DNA of 64,000 bases, taken from positions 81,732 to 145,731 of the forward strand of contig DBXK01000012.1 in assembly GCA_002309375.1 (NCBI GenBank). Reading direction: 5' to 3'. Position numbers and translations under genes: made by a program. Under the pieces are notes generated by a model that was given only the letters and a program-made list of their open reading frames with translations, was not told the DNA's origin and ran no database searches. Source of the DNA: Christensenella sp. UBA1214 (lineage in GTDB: Bacteria > Bacillota > Clostridia > Christensenellales > CAG-138). Shown here one piece after another: positions 8,340 through 18,600 of the stretch (position 1 is its first letter; every line of letters starts with the position of its first letter).

Positions 8340-9456
8340 ATTTTTGACTGCGCTCAGGGAGAATCTCACATCTCTTCCGCAGGAGGATCTTGAAAGGGTG
8401 CTCGATTATTACAGTGAGATCATCGATGACTGCATGGAGGACGGCATGACGGAGGAGGAAGCGACGGCGGAGATCGGCTCCGTTCAGGAAGCGATCGCGA
8501 ACGTGCTTTCAACAAACCCCGAAAGAGCCGTTGAAACAGTGAAAGAAAAAACGATAGTGAGCGCCAACGGCGCTTCATACAACGGATCGCCGTTCCGTTC
8601 GATCCGCGTCAATGAGCGCGAATGCGATGTGATCATGCTGCCTTCGGCGGACGGGATGACCCGGGTCGAATGGTCCGAGAAGCTGCCGCATACCGCGGAA
8701 GTGATCGAAGGCGTTTTGACCATCCGCCGCGAAGAAAAAAGGAAGCTCGGCTTATTTATGATGAGCTTCAAAAACGAGGATGCAAGGCTGCTGATCACAA
8801 TTCCCGCCGGCGAATACTCGGAGCTCGGCATTTCGACAGCGAGCGGCGATGTTAAGATCCCCGGGGATTTTTCCTTCGGTACGGTAGATGTTCACAGCGC
8901 GAGCGGCGATATCGAATTCCGCGCTTCCGTCAGCGGGAGCATGCGCGTCAAATCCACGAGCGGCGATGTGACCGTTGAAGACACGGACGCCGGATCCGCG
9001 GAGATCGGCTCCGTCAGCGGCGACGTTGAGGCGGAGGGCATAAACACCCCCGGCAGCTTCAGCCTCAAAACCATAAGCGGAGATCTAAGAGTCCGCAATT
9101 CCGCCTGCGGTGAGTTCACAGCCAAAACCGTCAGCGGCGACCTTGAGCTTGACGCTCTGCGCTGCGCCGACTGCACTGGAGAGACGGTCAGCGGCGATCT
9201 GAATGCGGAAGGCCTGAACGCGCAAAATACGCTTCGGTTTGTCAGCACGAGCGGCGACATCAGGTTCGGACGCTCCGATGCAGGCAGCATCAGCATCAGG
9301 ACTTTGAGCGGCAGCGTGCGCGGCAGCCTGCGCACCGGGAAGATGTTCCACTGCACCTCGAGAAGCGGCAGCGTGAACGTTCCTGCGCCGACCGAGGGCG
9401 GCGCCTGCGAAGTCAGCACGATCAGCGGCAGTATCCGGCTGAGCGTTGAAAGTTAA
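8326..9456 (+). CDS. DUF1700 (HAAS) plus DUF4097 beta-helix protein
   Basis: A 376-residue protein with two parts. Residues 1-60 (MLKNEFLTALRENLTSLPQEDL, DYYSEIIDDCMEDGMTEEEA) match the DUF1700/HAAS helical domain. From about residue 90 comes a DUF4097-type repeat region in which SGD or SGS recurs about every 15-20 residues (SGDVKI, SGDIEF, SGDVTV, SGDVEA, SGDLRV, SGDLEL, SGDLNA, SGDIRF), as in a regular beta-helix. I see no signal peptide or membrane helix, although many relatives have one. The start at 8326 follows GGGAGG. Coupled to padR by overlap, it is probably its regulatory target or partner. Its molecular function is unknown. Confidence 0.8.
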   Translation: MLKNEFLTALRENLTSLPQEDLERVLDYYSEIIDDCMEDGMTEEEATAEIGSVQEAIANVLSTNPERAVETVKEKTIVSANGASYNGSPFRSIRVNERECDVIMLPSADGMTRVEWSEKLPHTAEVIEGVLTIRREEKRKLGLFMMSFKNEDARLLITIPAGEYSELGISTASGDVKIPGDFSFGTVDVHSASGDIEFRASVSGSMRVKSTSGDVTVEDTDAGSAEIGSVSGDVEAEGINTPGSFSLKTISGDLRVRNSACGEFTAKTVSGDLELDALRCADCTGETVSGDLNAEGLNAQNTLRFVSTSGDIRFGRSDAGSISIRTLSGSVRGSLRTGKMFHCTSRSGSVNVPAPTEGGACEVSTISGSIRLSVES

Positions 9457-9481
9457 AGTACCATAGATTTGTTCGCATAGA

Positions 9482-9517
9482 AAAACAGCGGAGAATGGCT
9501 ACCTCCTCCGCTGTTTT
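9482..9517. terminator. Bidirectional terminator
   Basis: AAAACAGCGGAG (9482-9493) and CTCCGCTGTTTT (9506-9517) form a perfect 12-bp stem with a 12-base loop. It has A-runs on one side and T-runs on the other, so it can end both the padR operon and the minus-strand operon that stops at 9537. Confidence 0.85.
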
Positions 9518-9536
9518 CGTTATTTTAATTGCTGCT

Positions 9537-10763
9537 TCAGTCGATGATGCCGTAGCGCCTCAGGAGCGCGATCCTGTCCCTGCCGATGCGCACGCTCTCG
9601 GAAGCCTTGACATTCTTTGAACGCTTTGATTTAAAAGCGTAGGAGCAGCCGCGCTGCACCCAGGCGACGGGCAATAGGAAGCGATGCTTTTTGAGATAGC
9701 GGTATCTGCCTTCGAGCGACTTTACGGGCAGAAAAACGGAGCGCAGTGCGCCGCCGGAGCGTTTACCCTTTTTGCTTGCGGCAACGGCGTTGAGCGTCAT
9801 TGTGCTCGAATGCGCACGGTTTATATCCTCAACACCATAGAGGCCTCCGGAAAGGATGTCCTCGAGAAGCGGCATTTCATCGGATTCGACCGAACGGAAT
9901 ACTTCGGGGAAACCGAAGCCGAGATGCTTTTCGCCGATCGAAAAGAGTGCGGCGGCATAGCGTTCGATACGAAGAGCTTTGCATTCGCGGAAGACGCGTG
10001 AGTAATCGATCTCTTCGGAGTATTTCTCGGAAAAGATCGCGATATCGCAAACCATGCGTATGCCGAATCCGCCGTGCAGAAAATGCTTGTAGGCATGGAG
10101 GATCAGATAGAGCAGATGATCGGTCGGAGAAAGAGTCCGAAAATCGCAGCCGTTTATTCGGACCGTGACAGTGCGGTCACCGGCGCCATCGAAAACGGTG
10201 TTGCAGTCGCCGTAGGCGTCGGAATCCTTCGGCAGCGGGGTGGAATGAAGCTCGATATAGATCGATCCGTCCTCGCTCTTGTAGGCCGTCTCATCGGCCT
10301 CGGCAGGGTCGCCGATCTCACCAAATGGCACGAGCCCGTAATCGAGCATCGCCTGATGGCAGCGTGCAAGCTCACTTTTCGGGATCAGCAGATCCTCGTC
10401 GATCGAAGGACGCTGGCAAGGATTGGGGTACAGCGCGCGGCAGATGACGCCCTTCAGCACGATCGGCCTGAAGCCGAGCTTGGTAAGATAGCGGTAAATA
10501 AGGATCAGATCGGCAGTGCGCTGAGCCTGAGCAAGCGTCAGACGGCGCGCAAAAGCGCTGAGAGCGCCAGTATTGTATCCTCCGGAAAGCGCCGCAGGAC
10601 AGCAATAAACAGCCTCTGCGAGCATCGGAACAACGCTGTGCTCCGCCGCAAGGCTGAATAATCGATGCTGATCCTGTTTTGAAAGCGGCTCCCGCCACTG
10701 CACATGCTCGCCGTGCACGGCGCAGCGCAGGGCTTCAAGGAGCCGCTCGCACTTTCTTTCCAT
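9537..10763 (-). CDS. Nucleotidyltransferase-family protein (PF14907 type)
   Basis: A 408-residue soluble protein. The N-terminal two thirds match the uncharacterised nucleotidyltransferase family PF14907: a helical start, then PIVLKGVICRALYPNPCQRPSIDEDLLIP, with the acidic pair of the fold in DEDLLI, and IELHSTPLP further on. The C-terminal 100 residues are basic and helical. Members of this family accompany HPr-kinase-like and PqqD-like proteins in peptide-tailoring loci, including those of phosphorylated lasso peptides, where they may modify a phosphate or peptide end. Here it is the last gene of a four-gene minus-strand operon, eight bases after the lipoprotein gene. The substrate is unknown. 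Confidence 0.75.
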   Translation of the reverse strand: MERKCERLLEALRCAVHGEHVQWREPLSKQDQHRLFSLAAEHSVVPMLAEAVYCCPAALSGGYNTGALSAFARRLTLAQAQRTADLILIYRYLTKLGFRPIVLKGVICRALYPNPCQRPSIDEDLLIPKSELARCHQAMLDYGLVPFGEIGDPAEADETAYKSEDGSIYIELHSTPLPKDSDAYGDCNTVFDGAGDRTVTVRINGCDFRTLSPTDHLLYLILHAYKHFLHGGFGIRMVCDIAIFSEKYSEEIDYSRVFRECKALRIERYAAALFSIGEKHLGFGFPEVFRSVESDEMPLLEDILSGGLYGVEDINRAHSSTMTLNAVAASKKGKRSGGALRSVFLPVKSLEGRYRYLKKHRFLLPVAWVQRGCSYAFKSKRSKNVKASESVRIGRDRIALLRRYGIID

Positions 10764-10771
10764 AAAGAAGC

Positions 10772-11128
10772 TTACAGTCCTCCGGAAGCTTGGCCGGTCG
10801 GGATGATGATCTCGATATCGCCGCCGTTCTCGATGATGCCCGAGCTTCCGTCGGGGGTCGCCTCGGGATCTTCGGTCGCGTCAGGATCGGGCGTTGCTTC
10901 GGGGACGTCGGTTTGCAGAGCGGGATCGTCGCCGACCTCGGGGGTTGCGGTCACGTCATCTGTTTTATTCGGATCGGCCGTTGCATCGTTGGCCGCCGGC
11001 TCGGCGGTATCAGCAGCATCGTTGTTTTCGGTTTTGCCGCCGCAGGCGGAAACAAGCAGAACCGAGGTCAGCGCCGCGAAAAGAAATGCGGCGATGACAA
11101 AGAAAGAAACAATCCGTTTAGTTTTCAT
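10772..11128 (-). CDS. Small acidic lipoprotein
   Basis: 118 residues. The N-terminus MKTKRIVSFFVIAAFLF continues into a hydrophobic helix and the lipobox VSAC, so a mature lipoprotein should begin at about Cys30 and be anchored on the outer face of the membrane. The rest is a disordered tail rich in Asp, Glu, Thr, Pro and Ala with repeated ATPDP-like units, ending in a short hydrophobic IEIIIPTG segment. I chose the ATG at 11128, which follows GGAGG, over a longer frame without a ribosome site. It overlaps the end of the PqqD gene by 11 bases. No function can be assigned; it may be a surface acceptor or receptor for the locus product. Confidence 0.6.
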   Translation of the reverse strand: MKTKRIVSFFVIAAFLFAALTSVLLVSACGGKTENNDAADTAEPAANDATADPNKTDDVTATPEVGDDPALQTDVPEATPDPDATEDPEATPDGSSGIIENGGDIEIIIPTGQASGGL

Positions 11129-11420
11129 TTTGTGTTTGTTCCTCCGGGATAATGTAGTTGAGTTCAAGCATTTTTGCGAGAAAAGCGCGGACCGCTTCCT
11201 CGGCAGCGGGGATATCGTCGATTTCGTATTCATCACGAACGGCCTGCATGAGCGCAGGAAGATCCGCCCCGTCGATCAGTCGGTTCCAAAGGAACGCGGA
11301 GGTTTCGTTGATCGTTGTCACGTACGGGCAGAGCTTGAGATTCATCTTCGCGGAAACGAGCACATATTCGCCGCAGATCTCCGTCAGCACAACGCCCGGC
11401 CTTGTTTTATAGCGTTCCAT
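11118..11420 (-). CDS. PqqD-like peptide recognition protein (RRE fold)
   Basis: A 100-residue protein starting MERYKTRPGVVLTEICGEYVLV. It has the PqqD signature: a basic first strand, then LNETSAFLW-type helix sequence (here INETSAFLWNRL), LMQAVRDEYEI and a C-terminal FLAKMLELNYI. PqqD-like domains bind the leader of ribosomally made peptides (RiPP recognition element). The ATG at 11420 is preceded by a perfect GGAGGTG. The frame overlaps the kinase gene by 14 bases and the lipoprotein gene by 11, so the four genes are tightly coupled. The likely ligand is the 94-residue peptide encoded at 12360-12644, which has a suitable motif. Family identification is good; the partner is inferred. Confidence 0.8.
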   Translation of the reverse strand: MERYKTRPGVVLTEICGEYVLVSAKMNLKLCPYVTTINETSAFLWNRLIDGADLPALMQAVRDEYEIDDIPAAEEAVRAFLAKMLELNYIIPEEQTQNEN

Positions 11421-12168
11421 CGGCACCTCCATCGAGCTCGACGATACGTTTATTAAACGTTTCACGGATCATTTCGGTTGATTCATCATCGCCGAGATTT
11501 ATAAGCTTACAAAGCGGCACAGTCGAAAGCAGACAATCCATCAGATCGGAAAGCGATCGGCACTGCTCCTCGGTTTCCGGCTGGACCATGAATTGGCGGA
11601 AGAAAGGGAAGATCGCGTCGCGCGCAGGCAGGGGAGAGAGCTCGTTCTTTTCGCCCTGCTCGAGAAGGACGACGCCGGCAAGCGGAGCGCAGAGCCCCTT
11701 TTTGCCGTAATTTTCCTTGCCGCACCAGCTCGTTGAATGGATCATGATGCTTCCGTCATCCCGCGGCTCGAGCACGGGCATATCGCCGGTGATCATTTCG
11801 ACTTCGCCGGGATGCAGCCGCTGCCAGTTCAGGAACTGCGTCGTTTTGCCGACGCCGCTCGGCGCAGTCAAAAGCCAGGCATATCCGCGGAAGATGAACG
11901 CAGCCGAGTGGAAGATGCAGCAGCCGTAGCGGAGCAGTTCGCGCGCCGTTTCGGAGATCATGATGCGGTATTCGACATAGCTGTCCGAAGAATCCTCCGG
12001 CAGCTCCTTTCGCCCGAGTTCGACAAGCTCCGGCGATATCCGGATATCGTATTCCTCTCCGCCCGCCGCGCGTATGTAATCGCGGAAATGGAACCTCGTT
12101 CCGGGAAAGAGGAAGCTGTACCGCACGGGATGGCCCGCATATTCAACTTCAAACACGCGCTTTGTCAT
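11407..12168 (-). CDS. HPr kinase-like protein of peptide-tailoring type
   Basis: 253 residues. A central Walker A motif, APSGVGKTT (about residues 104-112), is preceded by the HprK-like strand CIFHSAAFIFRGYAWLL and followed by ITGDMPVLEP, where Asp should serve in Mg binding. It lacks the N-terminal domain of true HPr kinase/phosphorylase and no HPr gene is near, so it is not the carbon-control enzyme. Similar stand-alone kinases work with PqqD-like proteins; in paeninodin-type lasso clusters the kinase phosphorylates the precursor C-terminus. I use the ATG at 12168 because the TTG upstream at 12192 lies next to the predicted -10 box. The ribosome site is weak. First gene of its operon. Confidence 0.75.
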   Translation of the reverse strand: MTKRVFEVEYAGHPVRYSFLFPGTRFHFRDYIRAAGGEEYDIRISPELVELGRKELPEDSSDSYVEYRIMISETARELLRYGCCIFHSAAFIFRGYAWLLTAPSGVGKTTQFLNWQRLHPGEVEMITGDMPVLEPRDDGSIMIHSTSWCGKENYGKKGLCAPLAGVVLLEQGEKNELSPLPARDAIFPFFRQFMVQPETEEQCRSLSDLMDCLLSTVPLCKLINLGDDESTEMIRETFNKRIVELDGGADGTL

Positions 12169-12194
12169 TGGTTCACATAACTCACTACTCAACT

Positions 12195-12223
12195 ATTTTA
12201 TCCGGATATGCATACGATGTCAA
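12195..12223 (-). promoter_or_regulatory. Predicted promoter of the kinase-PqqD operon
   Basis: Minus-strand TTGACA (12218-12223) and TAAAAT (12195-12200) with a 17-base spacer. Transcription should start near 12188, about 20 bases before the kinase ATG. It gives the tailoring genes their own transcript, separate from the peptide gene. Confidence 0.65.
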
Positions 12224-12239
12224 GATTATAATATGAGGA

Positions 12240-12268
12240 GGAACCTACACCCAACGGGCATAGGTTCC
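12240..12268 (-). other. Strong strand-specific RNA hairpin
   Basis: Read on the minus strand, GGAACCTATGCCC and GGGTGTAGGTTCC form a continuous 13-bp helix with a 3-base loop, two of the pairs being G-U. On the plus strand those two pairs become C-A mismatches, so the structure is built for minus-strand RNA. It lies downstream of the peptide gene, just before the kinase promoter. No T-run follows. Confidence 0.65.
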
Positions 12269-12325
12269 AATTCAAATGATCTATGTGTGCGACCTTATAT
12301 CACAGTAAGGTTAAACTGTAGTACT

Positions 12326-12348
12326 GAAAAAGCTTTAAGAAGCTTTTC
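12326..12348 (-). terminator. Possible weak terminator after the peptide gene
   Basis: On the minus strand GAAAAGCTT pairs with AAGCTTTTTC (one extra T) around CTTA, beginning 12 bases after the peptide stop codon. The stem is AT-rich, so efficiency is doubtful. Confidence 0.4.
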
Positions 12349-12359
12349 AAGCGGGTAAA

Positions 12360-12644
12360 TTACGGTTCCCACTCCGTTTTCCAGTCCGAAGCATTGTTGC
12401 CGCAATCTACCCATTCTTCCATACTGAAACCATTCTCAGCCCACCATGTACCATAGTCATCAAATGTGCCGGAAGGTTCCTGAAGGTCATACTCACCGCA
12501 CCAAACAGAGTTTAACCAAGCATTGTAGCTGCAAGGAACAGGATCGGTACCACTCTGACCGGTACCGCCGCCAATAACAACGTCATCGGTCGGTGTTACG
12601 CCGGTGCCAAGAATATAGGGGAGCTTAAAAGCTTTCTTGCTCAT
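12360..12644 (-). CDS. Candidate modified-peptide precursor, Cys/Trp-rich
   Basis: A 94-residue acidic protein of no family I recognise. It starts MSKKAFKLPYIL, in which FKLPYI fits the [YF]xxPx[LI] leader motif bound by PqqD-like recognition domains. A TPTDDVVIGGGTG stretch follows, then a C-terminal half with three Cys (PVPCS, VWCGE, VDCGN) and seven Trp. There is no signal peptide. The ATG at 12644 follows GAGGTG at six bases; the earlier GTG overlaps that site. It begins 18 bases after the stop of the 2077-residue surface protein, so the two share an mRNA. The HPr-kinase-like and PqqD genes follow. A precursor role is inferred from motif and context only. Confidence 0.55.
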   Translation of the reverse strand: MSKKAFKLPYILGTGVTPTDDVVIGGGTGQSGTDPVPCSYNAWLNSVWCGEYDLQEPSGTFDDYGTWWAENGFSMEEWVDCGNNASDWKTEWEP

Positions 12645-12662
12645 TTCATACACCTCATTTCA

Positions 12663-15600
12663 TTAGTCTGCAGGAGTGAACGTATCGGTGATCATCATGA
12701 GAGACTCATTATTGGAATCGAGTGTGTAACCAATTGAGTCACAGCTCTGAAGACCATTGTAAATACGGCAAGTATTGCCAGTGACCAGCAGACCGTCGGG
12801 AGTGACCCAGAACTGAAGGACACTATTGCCGTTTGCAAGGAGATTGAGTCCGGAGCTGACATTGATGACTTCACGATAAGTCAGCAAACCACCGGTAACG
12901 CCTTGTGCCCTAAAGACCTTCTTGGCAGTCAGCCTGATACTGTTACCGCCGTTAGAGTTCTGAACAGTTAGAGAGTTACAAACAGTAGCTTTCTTGTTGG
13001 AGTCAACGATCATGAAACCGGTATTGAGATAGTTGGTATCATCAATATCGGAAATCAACCAAGCATTGGTGATATCGTTGTAGCCAAGATGGTAAGTATA
13101 GTGCAGATAAGGCTGCAGATACTGCCTGGCCGGGACTTCCTTGATGTAGTAGGTCGTGCCTGCGTCGGGGGTGATCGCCATACCGGTCTCGGCATCCTCG
13201 TCAGTGGTCTTGTAAGCATCATCAATACTCCAAGTCACATTGGTACCATCATACTGCTTCGCTCCGGTGCCGTTATCGGTCTGCTCATTGGTCCACTTAC
13301 CGTTATTGAGAGCATCGGCGCCGCTGAATGCGGAATAGGTGAGAGCCTTCGCATCGAAGTCGTCGGACTTGCCGAGGTAGTCGTGGTAGTAACCGCCGTA
13401 GAGGTAACCCTCCGAGGTCATGTTAGCGAGGTCGAAGGTTTCGCCGGCTTTAGTGGTGCGGACGATCTTTTCAACCTCGTTGGTGCCGGAGTGGTAGACG
13501 TAGAACACGTCTGCCCAGACTGCGTACATACCGTTATAAGGCATGAGCTCATCAGCAGCAACGTACTCAACAGGTGTCCATTCGCCTTCAAATTTCGCAT
13601 AGAACGTGCCATGGAGTGAATCATCGCTCGGCGCTACATACTTGAGGAAGAGATCATCCTCATTGAAGGAACGTTCTTTAACGTATGCTTCGTCTTCAGG
13701 ATCATACTCGGGTTTGACCTGACTGCCTGTAGCGCTGTCGCTGATTGCGATCTTTGCCCAACCGAGGAATACGTGGTCGGTCCAGATGAGGTTATCATCC
13801 TCGCCCCAGATGAGGTCATCGACCTTGGCGCCAGTGGAATTGGGATCAGCTTCCGGATACTCGATTTCGATATTCTCGTTCATGAGAACGTCGACAGAAT
13901 GCTTGTAGTCGCCGGTGCCGTTGTTGGCGTGCCAGGTGATATGAGTCTTCTCAAGCACTGCCTTCGGGCCGTAGACCGCGCGGAGAGTAACGGTGTACTG
14001 CTTGGTAACGGTCTTCTGGAAGTTCGCGGTTACGATGAGGTCCTCGGTAACGTTGTTTTCCCAAGCGTAGGTATCCCAACCGGTGAAGGTGTAGTTCTCA
14101 CGGGCGGGGACTGCGGGAGCGGTAGCGCCGCTGCCTTCTTCAACGTACTCGGTCTTGAGGATCTGGCCGTTCCAGTTGACGAAGGTTACGGTGTAAACCT
14201 CGTTGCCCGATTCGGTAGTGTAATGCGCGGTGAAGGTGGTATCCGCGGTGATGGGCATCGCGTCGACCTGAGCCTTGGTATAAAGCGTAGTAGAGTCGCC
14301 GTCCTTCGCCCAACCATTGAAGATATAGCCGGTGTGCGTGGGATCCGCGGGAGCGGTGGCGCAGCTGCCTTCTTCAACAGTCTGAGAATCGAGCTCGGCG
14401 CCTTCCCAACCGTAGAACTTTACGGTGTAGGTATCAACGTTGGCGATGAACTCCTTCTTGTAGAGCTGGAGATTAACGCCACTGGACGTAGATGCCTGGA
14501 AATAGAGCACGGCCTGATTATCAGAATTGATTCGAGTACCGATGACTCTGTCATACTGACTGTCAATAGACGCCCTCAATCTTCCGTTATACCATGCCCA
14601 AGTATTATACACACTTACGGTTGTGGTAGAAGACGGATACAGATCGTTCGGATAAGAGCTCGACGATGTCCTAAGCAGATAATTATTGTAGACACCCTTG
14701 ATCGTATATCCGCCGGAGACCTCTGTAAACACCCACTTTACGTGCTCCATTGTACCCGAGATGATACTATCATTGGAAACTCCGATCACTCTGCCCTCGC
14801 TGTCGCGAACAGCAGCAATTGCGTAGCTATAATAGTAGGTACCGCTATAATAAGCAGCGCTTGCATCCGGGTTATAACTCATGAGCAAGTAAACAGTGCC
14901 ATTGGAGCTGATACGTCCGATCAGGTATTCCTCACCGGGCTCGATCGTGGTGACCGGGACCCAGACTTCCGTACCGGAGGTGGCATCCTTTTCATAGGTA
15001 GCGGTAACGGTCTCGTTCTGCTGAACGTTGGTGTAGTTGCCGCTCCAGCCGATGAAGGTATAGCCCTCGCGGGTGGGGTTCGCGGGAGGAGTCGCGCTGC
15101 CGCCTTCGGCGACCTGTTCGGAGCTGAGGACCGTTCCGTCCCAATCCTTGAAGGTTACGGTATAGGAGGCGGCGTTTTCAACAAGCTCTGCGAATATGAA
15201 ATGGCTGGCTTGCGAGTCGGAATTATCACAGTCGATGTCCATATAAGTCGTGCTGGCGTACAGATACTTGTAAGTGCTATCAGTAGTAGCGCTGGTGAAA
15301 TAACCGTTTGAAACAGTCCAGTCGGTGACGGCTGTGTAGCTTGAAGTTGTTTCTCCACTGTAAACCACGTAACCGCCCGCGTTGGCCAAGTATCCCTTCG
15401 AAGCGTTAACGGATTTGAAACGCCAATAGTTCCCGTTTGCTTCGGCGGTAAACAGAAGATCGGTGAGCGTGTAGCTGGAACTGCTGAACGAATAGGTACC
15501 GTCACTGTTGGAAGACACGGTTATCGCGCTGATCTTCGGCTGGCGTCCACCGAAGTCAGAATCATGGTAATCGGTGGTGACCACATAGGCGGTACTATTC

Positions 15601-18600
15601 GCGATATATATAAGCAGGTACTTCTTGCCGGCAGTGGGAGCGGAGACTTCATTGTACTTCTCTCCGGCCCTCATTCCGCCGGTAACGCCCTTGGAACCGG
15701 TGGGGGTCACGTCGGAAACGACCGCGTCATTATAGTCGACCGTGAAGTTCTGGCCGGGGTAGACCCTCTTACCGGAGGGGGTGCCGTCGGCATTCATGAT
15801 CTCATAGTAGAGGAAGACGTAGTCGTCGGGGCTGTCGGGTGCGGACGCCGTACGGCCGATAGCGTATGCGCCGTCGGTATAGGGCAGAGGATCAGTCCAC
15901 TCCGTAGTGGTGCCCTCATAGTGACCGGGAATGCTGTTGCCGGGAGCCTGGATATATGAGACAGCGTTATAGAGGATCGTGATTCCGCTTGCGCCGGGCA
16001 GAGAATAGCGCCACTTGGCGTAGAGATGGAGCTGACCGGTTACCCAATAGCGGGGTATATCGGAATTGACCCTGTCGGAATCGGGATAATCCTTCATACC
16101 GTCAGTGTTGTCATACAGCTTGGTGTTGAAGTTGAAGGAGTTCTTCATCTCGGCATCGGTGTACCAGCCCACGAACTCGTAACCGTCCCTGGTGATCTGG
16201 ACGTCTTCGCCGTTGGAAATCATATTGCCCTGATCAACACGGAAATCGGGATCCTGTCCCGGAGGAAGAGTGCCGTCGTTCTCGTGAAGGAATACGCGGT
16301 ACTGGATGCGCTGCCACTTCGCATAAACGGTGACGCCGCCCTCGGGCATCTTGTTGAAGTTCGCGGCAACGGTACAGGTCTTGTCAAGGTACCAACCCTC
16401 GAACATATAACCGGAATAAGCGGGCTTGAAATAGTTCGCGCCGTTCTTGTTGTAGGAGGTGATATTATCCTCATAGAGGATATCATTCGATTCACCGAGA
16501 TAACCGCGGTCGGGACCGTCCGCAATCATGATCTGGTTGCCGTCGAAATAGGAACCGTCCTGATAGAGGATTTTGTAGGAGTTGCGGGTATAGTACAGCT
16601 TGATCGAGTAATCGTACGTCGAAGTCAACTCGACTGTGCCGTCGGTGCCATATGCGGGATAAGCATCACCCTGGGTAAATCCCGTGATGTCATACATATC
16701 CTCGGACTTTGTGGATTGAACACCCGGCTGGCCCTGGATGGTAATCGTCTGGTGAAGAGTATAATTCTTACCGCCGTAGCTGACTGTATTCGACGTGCCG
16801 GGAAGAGCTTCGATATAGTAGTAGAAATTGTAATCGATTTCAACACCGTAGTACAGCATACGGAAAGTTGTGCTTTCGGCAGGCATGGTCTCAAGTGCGG
16901 GGACGTCATGTTCCGAATCGAAGATCGTACTGTTCTGCGGATTCCAGAGAACGCCTTCGGGAGCGCCGTCTATGGGGAATTCGGAGGAAATATCCTGGCC
17001 GTACAGTGCAGTGATAGTATCAGCGGTTTTCCAGGTATTTACAACGTATCTTCTGTTATTGCTTACAGATACATAGTTACTACCGTTATAGTAATATGCG
17101 GTACTTGCAGATGTGCTGCCGTCAAGAGCATAATAGTTCCCATCGCTTCCCATGTAGAACAGCATGTAATAAGTACTGCTATTGCTGGGCTTGTACCAGT
17201 TACCGTAATTGCTACTCTGAGTATAAGTATTAGGTATCTGGAACGTCAGCGTATACTCATTACGGTCAAAGTACACGTTAACGACCGTGGTGCCCTTGCA
17301 GTTGATCGTCTTGCCGGAGGCGTCATTGTGATCATAGTGGAAACCGGTATACGAATAATTGGTGCCGTTGATCCTGACGTATGCGGAATTGCCGCTGCCC
17401 TGCGGATTGATCGTAGTGATCGCGGAGTCGGAATTGCCGATGAGCTTGATCGACTGAACGAAATCGTAACCGTCGCCGGCAAGGTTCTGCTGCCAGATCA
17501 GAATGGTATACGCAGCGGTGGCGTTCTTGGTCCACTTCGCGTAAGCCGTGGTGTTCGCGCGGATAGTCTGATTGAAGTTGAACTCGGTGGTGAAGTTCGC
17601 ATCGGTGTACCAACCGCCGAAGGTGTAACCGGGAAGGGTGGGATCGGCAGGCTTTACAGCGGGAGTGACGACGCCGTCCTCGCAGAATACGGGAGGATTG
17701 TAGGTCGCGCCTTTATGATCATCATCATTATACGGGTTTTCCTCGAAAATGAGCCAACGACCGGCCTGGACCTTTGCACGGAAGGTGGTGTCGCCCATGA
17801 TGGTGATGGTGGTCTTGTTGGGATAGACCGTATCGGTACCTACCATCTGCCAGCCGACGAAACGGTAACCGTCAAGCTCGGGAGTGTAGCTCTGGTCGAT
17901 CGTGTACTCCAGGGAGTTTTCCTTGGTGTAAACAGCCTCGGCAAAGCGCGTTACGTCGCCGTTCTCGCTGAGGAAGGAAACGATGTAGTAATTGAAGAAC
18001 ATTGCATAGACCTTCATTACATCGCCTTCCTGGACGGGGTTCTCGGTATCGGTGAGACGATCCACAACTGCAGCACGGACGTAGTTGATGGTATGATCGC
18101 CGAGAACGTCGTCGGAATCATAATCGGGCTTGCCGATGATCCAACCGCAGAAAACTTTGGTATCGCCTTCAGACTGATTAACGGTGGGGTCGGGGATGAT
18201 GTTGCCGACCAGATCGACGTTCGCAGGAGTGATGTAGGCAGTGTCGATAACCGTCTCGCCGTTATAAAACTTTACGGTCAGACGGGCACGTTCACCTTCT
18301 TCACCATCGCCAATGACTGCATAAACCGAGAAGTCGCTTGCTTCGAAGGTGATGGTCGTTCCGCTGAGGTAGAAATCTTCGATTACTTCCATCTCGACAG
18401 AACCGAGCTCGCTCGCGCTGCCCTTGAAGTGGACGAGCTGGAGATCTTCGAGATCTGCGATCACGTCGTTTTCAAGTGTGACGGTAACGGGGTTGCGCGG
18501 CTCGACTTCGTTCTTGCCCTGATCGAGGAAGTTGATGTCGAGAGCGGCGTAAACATGGCCGCGCTCCGAAGAAGCGGCGTCGAATGCAGCCTGGACATTG

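Noticed and set aside
11407..12168. True HPr kinase/phosphorylase (carbon catabolite control)
   Set aside because: It lacks the N-terminal domain and any HPr or lgt neighbour, and is coupled to a PqqD-like gene.
9537..12644. Assignment as a standard lasso-peptide cluster
   Set aside because: No lasso cyclase or transglutaminase-like protease is adjacent, and the peptide is too long with an atypical core. Only the leader motif and tailoring trio match.
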